The notes: generated by a model from the letters alone, not told the origin. Shown: positions 1-9,090, counted from the stretch's first letter. The stretch: 64,000 nucleotides of DNA from Actinotignum schaalii_C (GCF_034119425.1 NZ_JAWUEL010000004.1:38913-102912); one strand, 5' to 3'. A program made the numbers and translations.

Positions 1-1277
1 TGTGGGAAGTGGTGCCCGGGGTGGAAGGCCCGCGCGGGCAGATTCCCGGCCGGGTGGAAACCTACGAGGGCGGGTATTCGGATTATATTTTCCAGCGCGC
101 CGAGCGGGAACGCCAGGCTGCACTCGCCGAAGAAAAACGCAATAACCTAGTGCGGAAGGAGCTGGCGTGGCTGCGGCGCGGTGCCCCGGCCCGCACCTCC
201 AAGCCGCGCTTCCGCATCGAAGCGGCGGAAAGCCTTATTGCCGACGTCCCGGCCCCGCGCGATACCGTGGAAATGACGCGTATGGCCGCCTCCCGCTTAG
301 GCAAAGAAGTGGTCAATCTTGAGGACGTTAGCCTGCGCTACGGCGCGGGCCCAGAAATTTTACGCGGGGTGACCTGGCGGATTGCGCCGGGCGAACGCGT
401 GGGGATCCTGGGCGCGAACGGCGCCGGGAAATCCTCGCTGCTCGCACTCATCGCCGGGCGGCTCCAGCCCACCTCCGGGCACGTCAAACGTGGCGTCACC
501 GTGAAACTCGCGGAACTATCCCAGCACACTCGCGAACTCGATGAGGTTGCGGATCTGCGCGTGGTGGAAGCCGTGAACGACGTCGCAGCTCGCGTGCAGG
601 TGGGGAAGAAGGAACTCACCGCGAGCCAGGTGACCGAGCGGATGGGATTTACCCGCGAACGTGCCTGGACCCGGGTGAGTGAACTTTCTGGTGGGGAGCG
701 GCGCCGCCTGCAATTCATGCGCCTGCTCATGGCCGAGCCGAATGTGCTGCTTCTGGACGAACCAACGAACGATCTGGATACCGATACCCTCGCCGCGATG
801 GAGGACGTGCTAGACGGCTGGCCGGGCACCCTCATTGTGGTCTCCCATGACCGCTACCTGCTCGAACGCATGACGGACCGCCAGATTGCGGTGCTCGACG
901 GCCAGGTGCGGGACCTGCCGGGTGGGGTAGATGAGTATTTACGGCTGCGCGAACGGGAACGAGAAGAGCGTGAGGGCGCCGGCGGTGCCGGCGGCGTGAG
1001 CAACTCCGGGGCTACGACTGCCACTTCCGGAACCGGATCTGAAAAAAGTGCGAGTGCCCTCCAGCGCGAAGCCCGCAAAGAAGTACAACGCATCGAAAAA
1101 CGCATGGGCCGGTTGCGCGAGCAGATCACGAAGCTGGAGGAGCGCAGTGCCGCCTGCGCGGTGAGCGGGGACTATGAGGAACTCGCGCGGATTGGCAAAG
1201 AGCTGAGTGATGCAAGCGGCCAGCTTGACGAGCTGGAAGAACAGTGGCTGGAGGCAGCTGAAGTAGCCGAGGGCTAA
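1..1277 (+). CDS. ABC-F family ATP-binding protein (Uup-like), 5' truncated by the window
   Basis: This is the C-terminal two thirds of a soluble duplicated ABC ATPase of the ABC-F type. These proteins act on ribosomes or DNA and have no membrane domain. The frame is open to the window edge and begins in a Trp-Glu-Val context typical of the linker after the first ATPase domain, so the GTG at 9 is not the true start. The second nucleotide-binding domain has Walker A GANGAGKSS, signature LSGGERRR, Walker B LLLDEPTNDLD and a switch histidine in VVSHDRYL. An Arg/Glu-rich coiled coil (about 1060-1260) matches the Uup C-terminal tail. A 16-bp terminator hairpin follows. Confidence 0.9.
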   Translation, partial: WEVVPGVEGPRGQIPGRVETYEGGYSDYIFQRAERERQAALAEEKRNNLVRKELAWLRRGAPARTSKPRFRIEAAESLIADVPAPRDTVEMTRMAASRLGKEVVNLEDVSLRYGAGPEILRGVTWRIAPGERVGILGANGAGKSSLLALIAGRLQPTSGHVKRGVTVKLAELSQHTRELDEVADLRVVEAVNDVAARVQVGKKELTASQVTERMGFTRERAWTRVSELSGGERRRLQFMRLLMAEPNVLLLDEPTNDLDTDTLAAMEDVLDGWPGTLIVVSHDRYLLERMTDRQIAVLDGQVRDLPGGVDEYLRLREREREEREGAGGAGGVSNSGATTATSGTGSEKSASALQREARKEVQRIEKRMGRLREQITKLEERSAACAVSGDYEELARIGKELSDASGQLDELEEQWLEAAEVAEG

Positions 1278-1324
1278 GGCGGACGCACCCGTCCAGCCAG
1301 AGCCGCACTTCGGCCAGGTATATA

Positions 1325-1360
1325 CACGTGGGGCCCGGGAGAATTCCCGGGCCCCACGTG
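1325..1360. terminator. Bidirectional terminator hairpin between convergent genes
   Basis: A perfect 16-bp inverted repeat (arm CACGTGGGGCCCGGGA) closes on a GAAT loop. It lies between the convergent ABC-F gene and the ABC-2 permease gene. No long T tract follows on either strand, as is common for actinobacterial stem-only terminators. Confidence 0.75.
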
Positions 1361-1382
1361 CGTCGTCGTACTATATGAGAAC

Positions 1383-2573
1383 TTAGGCGGCTTTACGGAA
1401 AATCTGCGTGAGCTTGACGCGCTCACCCATCCGCAAAATCGAGCGTTCGTAAATCTTGCCGGCCAGGATCGCCAGCAGGAAGACCCCAAGCGCGTTGATG
1501 CCAACCGCCGCCAGTTCTTCCACGAGCGGGACCTCGCCGACCGCGCTGCGCATGGGCATCATGAACGGGCCGAAGAAGGGCAGCACGGAGAGAATCTTCG
1601 TGACCGCGGCCTCGGGCAGCGCCGGAATGAGGTAGATCGCGGTGTAGAAGGGGATGAACTGGACGAACATGACCGGGGTGTTGATTCCGGCCAGGTCTTC
1701 CTGGCGGGACACCGTGGCCGCCAACCCGCCCACCAGCGCGGTGGCGGTGAAATAGCCGAGCACCATCCACAGGACCGTGCGCGCCACCATCCCGGCCAGT
1801 CCGAATTCCTGGAGGAAACTGAGATCGGGAACCAGCCCGGAAATCGCCACACCGGTAATAATTGCGCCGATATAGCCGAAGAGGATCACTACCCAACCGG
1901 CTCCCAAGCCCAGCACTTTGCCCAGTAGCAGGACGCGCGGGCGGACTGTGGTCAAAATAATTTCCACCACGCGGGAAGATTTTTCTTCGACGACGCCGGC
2001 ACCAACGGCGCCAATTCCACCCATCACCATGAAGAAAATCAGCATGGCACTCACCGAACCGATGAGGAAACCGATGGGATTAGCTTCGATGCCGGAGGGA
2101 GTGTAATTCACCGTCTGCACCTGAAGATTATTAATGGTATCCAGGTGGGCGAGGACCGTGGCATCCACCCCGGATTGCTCCAGCACGTAGGTGCTGAGGA
2201 TCTTCTTGAGAGCGGGAAGTTCCTTCGGATTCGGGGACGTGGCCACGATCTGCGGATCGAGGGCGGTACCGGAAATACCGATCTCCGCTTCCGGTTCTTC
2301 AGCCGCTAGCTCGGCGGCGATATTAGTGGTCGGGAGGGCGGAAAAACCGGCGCCCTCGAGGTAGGGCTGGAGCTCCGCGGCGCTGGCTTCCAGGTAAATG
2401 CCCTGGGCTTGCGGGGCCGGGGCGGCTCCGTTAGCTTCATCATCCCCGCCCAGGAACACGCGGCCCGCGAAGCCGGCCACAATGGCGATCACCCACATAA
2501 CCGCCAAGGAAATCATGGTGGCGCGGGAGGCAAAAACATTCTTGAACTCGCGTGCGAAAACAATGCGTACCAT
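1383..2573 (-). CDS. ABC-2 type transporter permease (NatB-like)
   Basis: A 396-residue membrane permease of the ABC-2/NatB class. An N-terminal membrane segment (about residues 13-40) is followed by a large external loop (about 45-165) and then five or six hydrophobic segments, the usual layout for NatB-type sodium or drug exporters. The substrate cannot be read from sequence. Its ATG overlaps the stop codon of the upstream ATPase gene by one base (TAATG), so the two are translationally coupled and should form one exporter. The TetR gene upstream on the same strand may regulate it. Confidence 0.85.
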   Translation of the reverse strand: MVRIVFAREFKNVFASRATMISLAVMWVIAIVAGFAGRVFLGGDDEANGAAPAPQAQGIYLEASAAELQPYLEGAGFSALPTTNIAAELAAEEPEAEIGISGTALDPQIVATSPNPKELPALKKILSTYVLEQSGVDATVLAHLDTINNLQVQTVNYTPSGIEANPIGFLIGSVSAMLIFFMVMGGIGAVGAGVVEEKSSRVVEIILTTVRPRVLLLGKVLGLGAGWVVILFGYIGAIITGVAISGLVPDLSFLQEFGLAGMVARTVLWMVLGYFTATALVGGLAATVSRQEDLAGINTPVMFVQFIPFYTAIYLIPALPEAAVTKILSVLPFFGPFMMPMRSAVGEVPLVEELAAVGINALGVFLLAILAGKIYERSILRMGERVKLTQIFRKAA

Positions 2574-3634
2574 TACTTAGCCTTCTTTCCGAACAGCGAG
2601 CCGAACAGGCCACGCTTTTTCTTGGGGGTGGCCGCATCGCCTTCCTCCGCGGAGGGCACCTGAACAACGTCGCGGAACAATTCCGTGAGGTGGGGGCGGC
2701 GCTGGGTGAATTCCACCACGGTGCCCGCCTGCTGGGCCGCCGCGAGAAGCGCGGCGGTGGGATCGGCGGTGGTTTGTGCAGCGGCCGTGTTGATACCGGT
2801 TCCTGCGGTGATACCGGCGGCTGGGGTTTCCACGAGCACCCGGGCAATCCCGGCGCTCAGCGGCGCCTCCGAGGTACCGGCCAGCAGATCGGGATGGACG
2901 GTAAATCCGGCCTGGCTGAGGGCCGTGCGCAGCGTGGCTTCCTCGGCACGTACCGCCAGCGCGTAGGGCGGATTACCGGAATTTCGCAGCTCATCGACGG
3001 TGCCACGGGCCACGATATTTCCACCCGCGAGAATCCCAACGCTATCGCAGAGGCGTTCTACCAGATCGAGCTGATGGGAGGAGAAAATAACCGGAACACC
3101 CTCATCGGCCTTCTGGCGCAGCGTATCGCTCATGGTGCGCACCGCCACCGGGTCTAGCCCGGAGAAAGGTTCGTCAAGAATGAGGAGTTCTGGATCGTGA
3201 ATGAGGGCGGCGGCCAGCTGCACGCGCTGCTGGTTACCGAGGGAAAGTTTCTGGACGGCATCCTCCCGGCGTGAAGCCACCCCGAGGCGATCAGTCCAGC
3301 GCTCCATGGCGGCCCGCGCCGCATCCGGGCTCATCCCGTGCAGGCGCGCAAAATAGATCAGCTGCTTATCGACCGGCATTTTTGGGTAGAGACCGCGTTC
3401 TTCTGGCATATAGCCGATGCGCTGGCGCGCCGCGAAATCAATAGGGCCACCATTCCAGGTCACCTGCCCGGAATCTTTACTCAGGAGGCCGAGCATAATG
3501 CGCATTGCAGTGGTTTTCCCGGCGCCGTTCGAGCCGACGAAACCGAAGATTTCACCGGGGCGAACCGCGAAGGTGAGATTTTGCAATACTTTGCGCGACC
3601 CGAAACTCTTGGAGATATTCTCAACGGAGAGCAT
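2573..3634 (-). CDS. ABC transporter ATP-binding protein (NatA-like)
   Basis: A 353-residue ATPase partner of the downstream ABC-2 permease. It has Walker A GSNGAGKTT, signature LSLGNQQRVQ, Walker B LLILDEPFSGLD and a switch histidine in FSSHQLDL. After the roughly 220-residue core there is an extra C-terminal region of about 130 residues. It is Ala/Thr-rich and ends in a basic Lys-rich tail, longer than in minimal NatA proteins. An AAGGA Shine-Dalgarno element lies about 10 bases before the ATG. The 207 bases upstream, before the TetR gene, show no further gene. Confidence 0.88.
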   Translation of the reverse strand: MLSVENISKSFGSRKVLQNLTFAVRPGEIFGFVGSNGAGKTTAMRIMLGLLSKDSGQVTWNGGPIDFAARQRIGYMPEERGLYPKMPVDKQLIYFARLHGMSPDAARAAMERWTDRLGVASRREDAVQKLSLGNQQRVQLAAALIHDPELLILDEPFSGLDPVAVRTMSDTLRQKADEGVPVIFSSHQLDLVERLCDSVGILAGGNIVARGTVDELRNSGNPPYALAVRAEEATLRTALSQAGFTVHPDLLAGTSEAPLSAGIARVLVETPAAGITAGTGINTAAAQTTADPTAALLAAAQQAGTVVEFTQRRPHLTELFRDVVQVPSAEEGDAATPKKKRGLFGSLFGKKAK

Positions 3635-3841
3635 GAGGGGTACGTCCTTGCTGTCGTGCGATTGATGAAAATTCTAGGGGTAGCACGCCACGCGCCCAGA
3701 CACGGGCAACCGCCGCGCGCAAGACCGGTGACGTCACCTAGAGCGCCATCGTTCTATTTGCGTGTCGCTGTCCATTCTATGTCACAGCCCGGGGCAAACC
3801 TAAAACTGCACTTCCCGCTCAATGCGTTCCTTTGCGCTGGC

Positions 3842-4630
3842 TCAGTGCCCACCGCGGGTGAGGAGGCGCGGTTGCGATTCCAGCCCGCGTAAGCCGTTCC
3901 ACATAAAGTTCACCACGTGCTCCGCCACTGTTTCCTTATCGGGCTGGCGCACATCCACCCACCACTGGCCCACCTGGCCGAGTGCCCCGGCCAGGGTCTG
4001 CCCGTAAATGCGGGCATATTGCGGAGAAATACCATTACGCCCCAGCATGGGCGCCAGTAAATCCGAGGCGTAATCAGCCACATCCGCGATCACGGTGGAG
4101 AAGGAATCCCCGCCGAGGGTAGCTGGCGAGCGCTGTACGAGGAGGCGAAAACCGTCGTCGTTATGCTCGATGTAATCCAGTACGGCGACGACGATGGACT
4201 CAAGTACCTCACGCTCGGGCAAGCCAATATTCATACGCGCGGAGAGCAATTCCGTGAGCGTGACGAGTTCACGATCCACCACCACGTTGTAAATGCCCTC
4301 TTTGGACCCGAAGTGTTCGTACACAACCGGCTTGGAGACCTGGGCGGCCGCGGCGATTTCTTCAATAGAAACACCGTCAAAACCCTGCGCCGCGAAAAGT
4401 TCGCGGGCCACGCCCACCAATTGTTTACGCCGGTCCGCTCGCGACATGCGCACCCGTTTCTTTTCCGAAGCGGGGGCCGGTGTGGTGGCCGGTGTGGTGG
4501 CCGGAGTGGAGGTGTTCGGGGAGGCAGCCGCGGTGGTGGCAGCGGTGTTCTGGGTGGGGTGAGTAAGAGTGTTGTTGGCGGCGCGCGCAGCATCGATGCC
4601 GTTCGTGCCCTCAGGCGAGGTCTGTTTCAT
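3842..4630 (-). CDS. TetR/AcrR family transcriptional regulator
   Basis: A 262-residue one-component repressor. Residues 1-60 are a Thr/Ala/Pro-rich disordered leader. The helix-turn-helix domain follows (RKQLVGVARELFAAQGFDG, then a VSKPVVYEHFGSKEGIY recognition region), then a helical ligand-binding domain. I chose the ATG at 4630. The frame stays open to 4708, but that would run into tRNA-Gln, and a CATAAT hexamer lies exactly 7 bases upstream of the 4630 start, which suggests a leaderless transcript. It is probably the regulator of the adjacent NatA/NatB-like exporter, by analogy with many TetR-exporter pairs; this is inference. Confidence 0.88.
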   Translation of the reverse strand: MKQTSPEGTNGIDAARAANNTLTHPTQNTAATTAAASPNTSTPATTPATTPAPASEKKRVRMSRADRRKQLVGVARELFAAQGFDGVSIEEIAAAAQVSKPVVYEHFGSKEGIYNVVVDRELVTLTELLSARMNIGLPEREVLESIVVAVLDYIEHNDDGFRLLVQRSPATLGGDSFSTVIADVADYASDLLAPMLGRNGISPQYARIYGQTLAGALGQVGQWWVDVRQPDKETVAEHVVNFMWNGLRGLESQPRLLTRGGH

Positions 4631-4637
4631 ACTTAGT

Positions 4638-4643
4638 ATTATG
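4638..4643 (-). promoter_or_regulatory. -10 hexamer of a likely leaderless promoter for the TetR gene
   Basis: CATAAT on the minus strand ends 7 bases before the ATG at 4630, placing the expected transcription start on or next to the start codon. No Shine-Dalgarno sequence is present. No clear -35 element is visible. Confidence 0.45.
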
Positions 4644-4700
4644 CCAGGAGCGCTTCGGTCGGTTAGACTATATCGGTGCCGGCCCGCGCGTCGGCAGTTC

Positions 4701-4771
4701 TCCGCCATGGTGTAACGGCAACACAGCGGTCTTTGGAACCGTTATTCTAGGTTCGAATCCTAGTGGCGGAA
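4701..4771 (+). tRNA. tRNA-Gln (anticodon UUG)
   Basis: A full cloverleaf can be drawn. The acceptor pairs TCCGCCA with TGGCGGA. The D-arm is GTGT/ACAC. The anticodon stem GCGGT/ACCGT encloses loop CTTTGGA, giving anticodon TTG. The T-loop is TTCGAAT and the discriminator base is A. CCA is not encoded. A TAGACT hexamer at 4664-4669 is a possible -10 element. Confidence 0.95.
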
Positions 4772-4839
4772 CGTTTTCGGGCGCAGCGTCGGCGTCCGTG
4801 GCGAACTATAGGGCGCATCGCCGCCGGAAAAGGGAAGGC

Positions 4840-5922
4840 ATGGATCTCTCCGCTGTCGTCATCCTGGCTGCTGGCCAGGGAACTCGCATGAAATCAGCCA
4901 CCCCGAAACTTTTGCATGAGGTGTGCGGCCGCACGCTGCTCGGGCATGCCATCACCGCTGCCCGCAGCTTGAATCCCCAGCATATTGTTGTGGTGGTGCG
5001 CCACGAGCGGGAGCGGGTGGCCGCACATGCTCGTGAGCTGGACGATTCCGTTATTATTGCCGACCAGGATGAGATCAAGGGCACCGGCCGCGCGGTGTGG
5101 TGCGGGATGGAAGCCCTGGGAGCCGATGTGACCGGCCCGGTTCTCGTTATGGCCGGGGATACCCCGCTTTTGGGTGGGGAGATTCTCGGGGAGCTTGCGC
5201 GCGCCCACGGGAACGGTGCCGATAAGAACGACGCCGCCGCTACCGCCCCGGCGCTTTCCGCCAGTCCCGCTGTCACCGTGCTGAGTGCTCGGGTTCCCGA
5301 CCCGGCTGGCTACGGGCGGATTGTGCGCGATGGGGAGGGAACCATCTGCGCCGTCGTAGAAGATAGAGACGCAAGTGCGCAGCAGCGTACCATCAACGAA
5401 ATCAATACCTCCACGTATATTTTCGATGCTGCGTTTTTGCGCGAGGCACTGGCAACTCTGGGCACGGATAACGCCCAGGGGGAAATGTACCTGACCGATG
5501 TGGTAGCGCGTGCCTATCAGCTCGGCGCTGGGGTCGGTTCCTATGTGAGCAGTGATTACTTGGCTGCGGAAGGTGCGAATGACCTTGTCCAGCTGGCGGC
5601 GCTGCGCCGCGAAATGAATCGGCGCATCGGGGAACGGTGGATGCGCAGCGGGGTGAGCATTATTGATCCGGCCACGGCGTGGATTGATGTCCAGGTGGAG
5701 TTGGAGCCGGATTGCGTCGTCGAGCCCCATACTATTTTGCGCGGATGCACGCGGGTGGCGCGGTTCGGGCACGTGGGGCCCGGGGAACTGAGCGATGTCA
5801 TCGTGGAAGAAGGCGCGCGGGCGCGGCATGTGTACCTGCGCGATTGCCTCATCCCAGCCGGGAAATGCGCCCGGCACGCGGTGGCGCTCGGGGAAGCCGC
5901 CCAGCACCGCTGTGGCGGGTAA
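4840..5922 (+). CDS. glmU: GlmU-like UDP-GlcNAc pyrophosphorylase with truncated acetyltransferase domain
   Basis: The N-terminal 270 residues are a complete GlmU uridyltransferase domain. They include the nucleotide-binding LAAGQGTRMKS motif (residues 9-19), the following PKLLHEV, the GDTPLL region and the NEINTSTYIFD region. The left-handed beta-helix that follows is only about 90 residues (271-360) instead of about 190-200. It decays into a non-repetitive Cys/His/Arg-rich tail, so the acetyltransferase and acetyl-CoA-binding residues are missing. The ATG at 4840 is preceded by AGGGAAGG; an upstream GTG at 4798 is less likely. Only 109 bases separate it from prs, with no room for the missing part. 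It probably makes UDP-GlcNAc from GlcNAc-1-phosphate only. Confidence 0.85.
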   Translation: MDLSAVVILAAGQGTRMKSATPKLLHEVCGRTLLGHAITAARSLNPQHIVVVVRHERERVAAHARELDDSVIIADQDEIKGTGRAVWCGMEALGADVTGPVLVMAGDTPLLGGEILGELARAHGNGADKNDAAATAPALSASPAVTVLSARVPDPAGYGRIVRDGEGTICAVVEDRDASAQQRTINEINTSTYIFDAAFLREALATLGTDNAQGEMYLTDVVARAYQLGAGVGSYVSSDYLAAEGANDLVQLAALRREMNRRIGERWMRSGVSIIDPATAWIDVQVELEPDCVVEPHTILRGCTRVARFGHVGPGELSDVIVEEGARARHVYLRDCLIPAGKCARHAVALGEAAQHRCGG

Positions 5923-5935
5923 ACACTGTTCTGGC

Positions 5936-5952
5936 GGTAAACGCCGTTTACC
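5936..5952. promoter_or_regulatory. Palindromic operator-like site upstream of prs
   Basis: GGTAAACG-C-CGTTTACC is a perfect 8-bp palindrome around one central base, with a further GGTAAAC half-site at 5919. It lies about 80 bases before the prs start, in the short glmU-prs gap. The cognate regulator is unknown; LacI-family sites often look like this. Confidence 0.4.
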
Positions 5953-6031
5953 AGGTAGCGGGTAGCGCCGCGATCACATAAGCTGACAACGTCGAAAAAC
6001 CCAAGCAGGCGAAACACATCGGGGGAGCACA

Positions 6032-7015
6032 ATGAGCACGGGAATGCGGGTATCGAACGATAAGCGGCTGGTCCTAGCCACGGGCCGCGCTTATCCGGAG
6101 CTGGCGGAGGAGGTGGCACGCTGCCTCCATATCAGCATGCTGCCCACCACCATCTACGATTTCGCAAATTCAGAAATTTACATCCGCTATGAGGAGTCAA
6201 TCCGCGGGGCGGATGTTTTTATTATGCAGGCCTTCAGCAGCCCCATTAATAAATGGCTGATGGAGACGCTGCTCATGGTGGATGCCGCCAAACGTGCCTC
6301 GGCCAAGCGCATCACCGTGGTGGCACCGTACTACCCCTACGCCCGCCAGGATAAGAAGCATAAGGGCCGCGAACCGATTTCCGCGCGACTGGTGGCTGAT
6401 CTGCTCAAGACGGCCGGCGCGAACCGCATTATGAGCGTGGATTTGCACGCCGCGCAGAGCCAGGGTTTCTTCGATGGGCCGGTGGACCATCTGTGGGCGA
6501 TGCCCACCCTGGTCGAATACGTCCGCTCGATTATTACCGGCGACGACGCCGTTATGGTCTCACCCGATGCCGGCCGTATTAAGGTGGCTGAGCAGTGGTC
6601 TTCGCGCCTGGGCGGAATTCCGCTGGCTTTTGTGCATAAGACCCGCAATATTGAGAAAGCCAATTCCGCGAAGGCCAACCGCGTGGTTGGTGATGTGGCA
6701 GGCAAAACCGCCATTATTGTCGATGACATGATCGATACCGCCGGTACGCTGGTCGGCGCGATTCGCGTGGTTAAGGATGCCGGCGCGAAGGACGTTATCG
6801 TGGCGGCCACCCACGCGCTGCTTTCCGGGGAAGCGGTGGAGCGGCTTTCGAACGCTCCGATTCGCGAACTCGTGGTGACCGACACCGTGCCGATTCCCGA
6901 TGAAAAGCGTTTCAAGGGCTTGACGGTGCTTTCGATTGCCCCCACCCTGGCCCGCGCCATTGACGAAGTCTTCGAGGACGGCTCGGTGACCTCGCTATTT
7001 GACGGCGCGTACTAA
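6032..7015 (+). CDS. prs: Ribose-phosphate diphosphokinase (PRPP synthetase)
   Basis: A 327-residue enzyme making phosphoribosyl pyrophosphate from ribose 5-phosphate and ATP, which feeds purine, pyrimidine, histidine, tryptophan and NAD synthesis. The metal and catalytic region is MSVDLHAAQSQGFFD, the flexible-loop region RQDKKHKGREPISARL, and the PRPP-binding motif IIVDDMIDTAGTL. A GGGGGA Shine-Dalgarno sequence precedes the ATG. The order glmU-prs is conserved in many Gram-positive genomes. A 16-bp hairpin follows the gene. Confidence 0.96.
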   Translation: MSTGMRVSNDKRLVLATGRAYPELAEEVARCLHISMLPTTIYDFANSEIYIRYEESIRGADVFIMQAFSSPINKWLMETLLMVDAAKRASAKRITVVAPYYPYARQDKKHKGREPISARLVADLLKTAGANRIMSVDLHAAQSQGFFDGPVDHLWAMPTLVEYVRSIITGDDAVMVSPDAGRIKVAEQWSSRLGGIPLAFVHKTRNIEKANSAKANRVVGDVAGKTAIIVDDMIDTAGTLVGAIRVVKDAGAKDVIVAATHALLSGEAVERLSNAPIRELVVTDTVPIPDEKRFKGLTVLSIAPTLARAIDEVFEDGSVTSLFDGAY

Positions 7016-7034
7016 AGGTGAGGTAGCCTCACGA

Positions 7035-7071
7035 GGAGGCGCTGGTGCGCTTTGAGCGCGCCGGCGCCTCC
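7035..7071 (+). terminator. Terminator hairpin after prs
   Basis: A 16-bp stem with two G-U wobbles (left arm GGAGGCGCTGGTGCGC, loop TTTGA) begins 20 bases after the prs stop codon. It is followed by a mildly T-rich ATTGTTGTG. Confidence 0.7.
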
Positions 7072-7173
7072 ATTGTTGTGGTGGTAGGCCAGTACTTTCT
7101 GGCGCCGGGAAGCCAGAACTCAATGTGGTGAGGAAGTCGGCATTCTTTGCGGCTAGGAAAGAAGGTAACGCAC

Positions 7174-7938
7174 GTGGTGGTCACATCGACTTGGGCGCTG
7201 TCCGTACTTGTCTTCGCTACCGGCCTGCTTGGGGGCATCGTGGGGTACCTGACCGGGGTGGCCTCGCTGGTTACCTACCCGGCGCTGCTCGCTCTCGGAT
7301 TCCCACCGATTACCGCCAATGTCACGAACGCGATCAATAATTTCGGGAGCAGCTTGGGGTCGGTACTCACCGGGTGGCGATCCATGCGAGCAGTGCGGGC
7401 CTATCCGTTGTGGCCGCAGATGTTTATCAGCGCGGTGGGCGGAGCTATCGGCGCGGTGCTACTGCTGGCTTTCGATCCGAAAGTTTTCGAGTTCGTGGTG
7501 CCCTGGCTGGTGCTCATCGCTACCCTCTGCACATTGATCGGCCCCTACCTGGAGCGCCGCGGCATCCACATGAATGTTCCGGTTCCCACCTTCCTGGTGC
7601 TGGTGGGAGTGCTGGGCGTGTACGGAGGTTATTTCGGCGCGGCCTCCGCGGTTGTTTATCTTGGCATCGCCGCGATCCTCACCCCGATGACCACCCACGA
7701 AGCACTGCTGCTCAAATCCCCGGTACTGGGCTGCGCCAATCTCACGGCCCTGCTCTTTTTCATCTGGTCCGGGGAAGTGGATTACGCGGCGGCGCTGACC
7801 ATGATGCTCGGCGGGTTGCTGGGCGGGATGGTCGGCCCGCACCTTCAGCGTTTCCTCCCCGGAGGTGTGGTGCGCTGGCTAGTCGGCATATTCGGAACCG
7901 CGCTCGCGGTTTGGCTGTTACTGCGCGCATGGGGGTAG
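7174..7938 (+). CDS. TauE/SafE-family sulfite exporter-like permease
   Basis: A 254-residue integral membrane protein with about eight hydrophobic segments in the two-repeat layout of the TauE/SafE (DUF81) family. Members are proposed anion exporters for sulfite, sulfoacetate or related organosulfur compounds; the substrate here is unknown. The start is taken as the GTG at 7174 because AAGAAGG lies 8 bases upstream. The N-terminal segment contains the family-typical GLLGGIVGYLTGVASLV and ITANVTNAIN. It stands alone between the prs terminator and a broken gene on the opposite strand. Confidence 0.82.
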   Translation: MVVTSTWALSVLVFATGLLGGIVGYLTGVASLVTYPALLALGFPPITANVTNAINNFGSSLGSVLTGWRSMRAVRAYPLWPQMFISAVGGAIGAVLLLAFDPKVFEFVVPWLVLIATLCTLIGPYLERRGIHMNVPVPTFLVLVGVLGVYGGYFGAASAVVYLGIAAILTPMTTHEALLLKSPVLGCANLTALLFFIWSGEVDYAAALTMMLGGLLGGMVGPHLQRFLPGGVVRWLVGIFGTALAVWLLLRAWG

Positions 7939-8042
7939 GGCGGCGCGGCGAGGTAGACGGCATTGAGCAAGCCCTATAAGAATGTGCGCGGCTGCCGTAA
8001 TTCCTGGTCGGCCACCTACTCAGTTACTTACCCTCTACCGGC

Positions 8043-9090
8043 TCATTCCCTCACCCGCCACCCGCGCTGGCGGAATGCCTCGGCCAGGCGAGCGGTTGCT
8101 GGAACTTCGCCGCTCGTGATGCGCGGAAGCACGGGCTTGCCCGGGTTGAACATCATGCGGACGAGCCGCCGGGGAAGGCGGAGATCCGGGTGGAAAACCT
8201 GTAGTTCGATCCAGCCGTAACTGGTGCGGAGCTCGCGCCGCTGGCGATCCTTGACCTGCTGAGAGGCGTCTCGGTGAGGTGCGCCGTCGTACTCCACAAT
8301 GATGCGCTGCTCCTCGAAGAGCATATCGGGCTGGCCGAGCGAGCGCCCGTCCGGGGCGAGAAGCCGCTGGTTAAGGCACGGCTCCGGGAATCCCGCCATG
8401 GCAATAATGAGCCGCAGCAGAGTCTCCATTGGCGAATCCACGCCCACCCGCGCCCAGGCCAGCGCCGCGCGAAAGTGTGCCACAAAATTCCAGCTCGGGT
8501 GTTCGGCCAGGAATATTTCCAAGCCCTCGCGGGTGGCGTAGGGCGCCGACCTCCCCTCGAAGCGCCGGCGAGGAATGCGCAGGAGCGCGTCGATTGCCGC
8601 AATGAGCTGGTAAAACGATAGATCCGGCACGCTCGCCAGCACTGCCCGCGGCCGCGACGCAATGCGCAGGTTCCCGCCGGGCGTGCGGATCGTTTCTATG
8701 TCGCTGTCCAGCAGCTGCGTGCGATCCCAGCGGATAAGGGGGTGGGAATGTGGGTAGTTTTTTTGAAGGGGATGAGAGGTTTACCGGTTTAGAGCTGTCC
8801 CATGTCACTAGACGAGGTGGTAGTGGTAATCCCCAAAGGCGCACTGCGGAGCTCCCTGTTACCACGCTTGTAGGAAATCTATGAAGGAGAGCAAGAAGAA
8901 CGTCGACTTCCGTTATGTCACGTTTGGTGTCCCGATAAATTCCGGGTGCTAGCCGCTCGAAACGCCGATGTCTGGTGAAGGACCTAGGTAACCCAAGCTT
9001 ATCGAGCTGCGGGAGACTAAAGATGGGAGGATGTAGTGGAAGATCTCGGATTCGTTTGCTCATGGGGTGAGTATTGAGCCTCACGGTCAT
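8043..9090 (-). pseudogene. AbiEi-like/DUF559 endonuclease-domain protein, frameshifted
   Basis: Two reading frames together encode one protein. The N-terminal part (9090 to about 8760) has a winged-helix AbiEi-antitoxin-like region (RFERLAPGIYRDTKRDITE, VTGSSAVRLWGLPLPP). The C-terminal part (about 8757 to 8043) has a DUF559/very-short-patch-repair-like nuclease fold with QPDMLFEEQRIIVEYDGAPH and a final RRELRTSYGWIELQVF. The frames join at a run of seven A residues on the coding strand (8758-8764). Removing one A restores one continuous protein of about 350 residues. Such proteins are common, functionally uncharacterised actinobacterial accessory genes. The start is uncertain; ATG at 9063 is the alternative. 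Confidence 0.72.

Noticed and set aside
8043..9090. Complete AbiE toxin-antitoxin system
   Set aside because: Only an AbiEi-like N-terminal domain fused to DUF559 is present, it is frameshifted, and no AbiEii toxin gene is adjacent.
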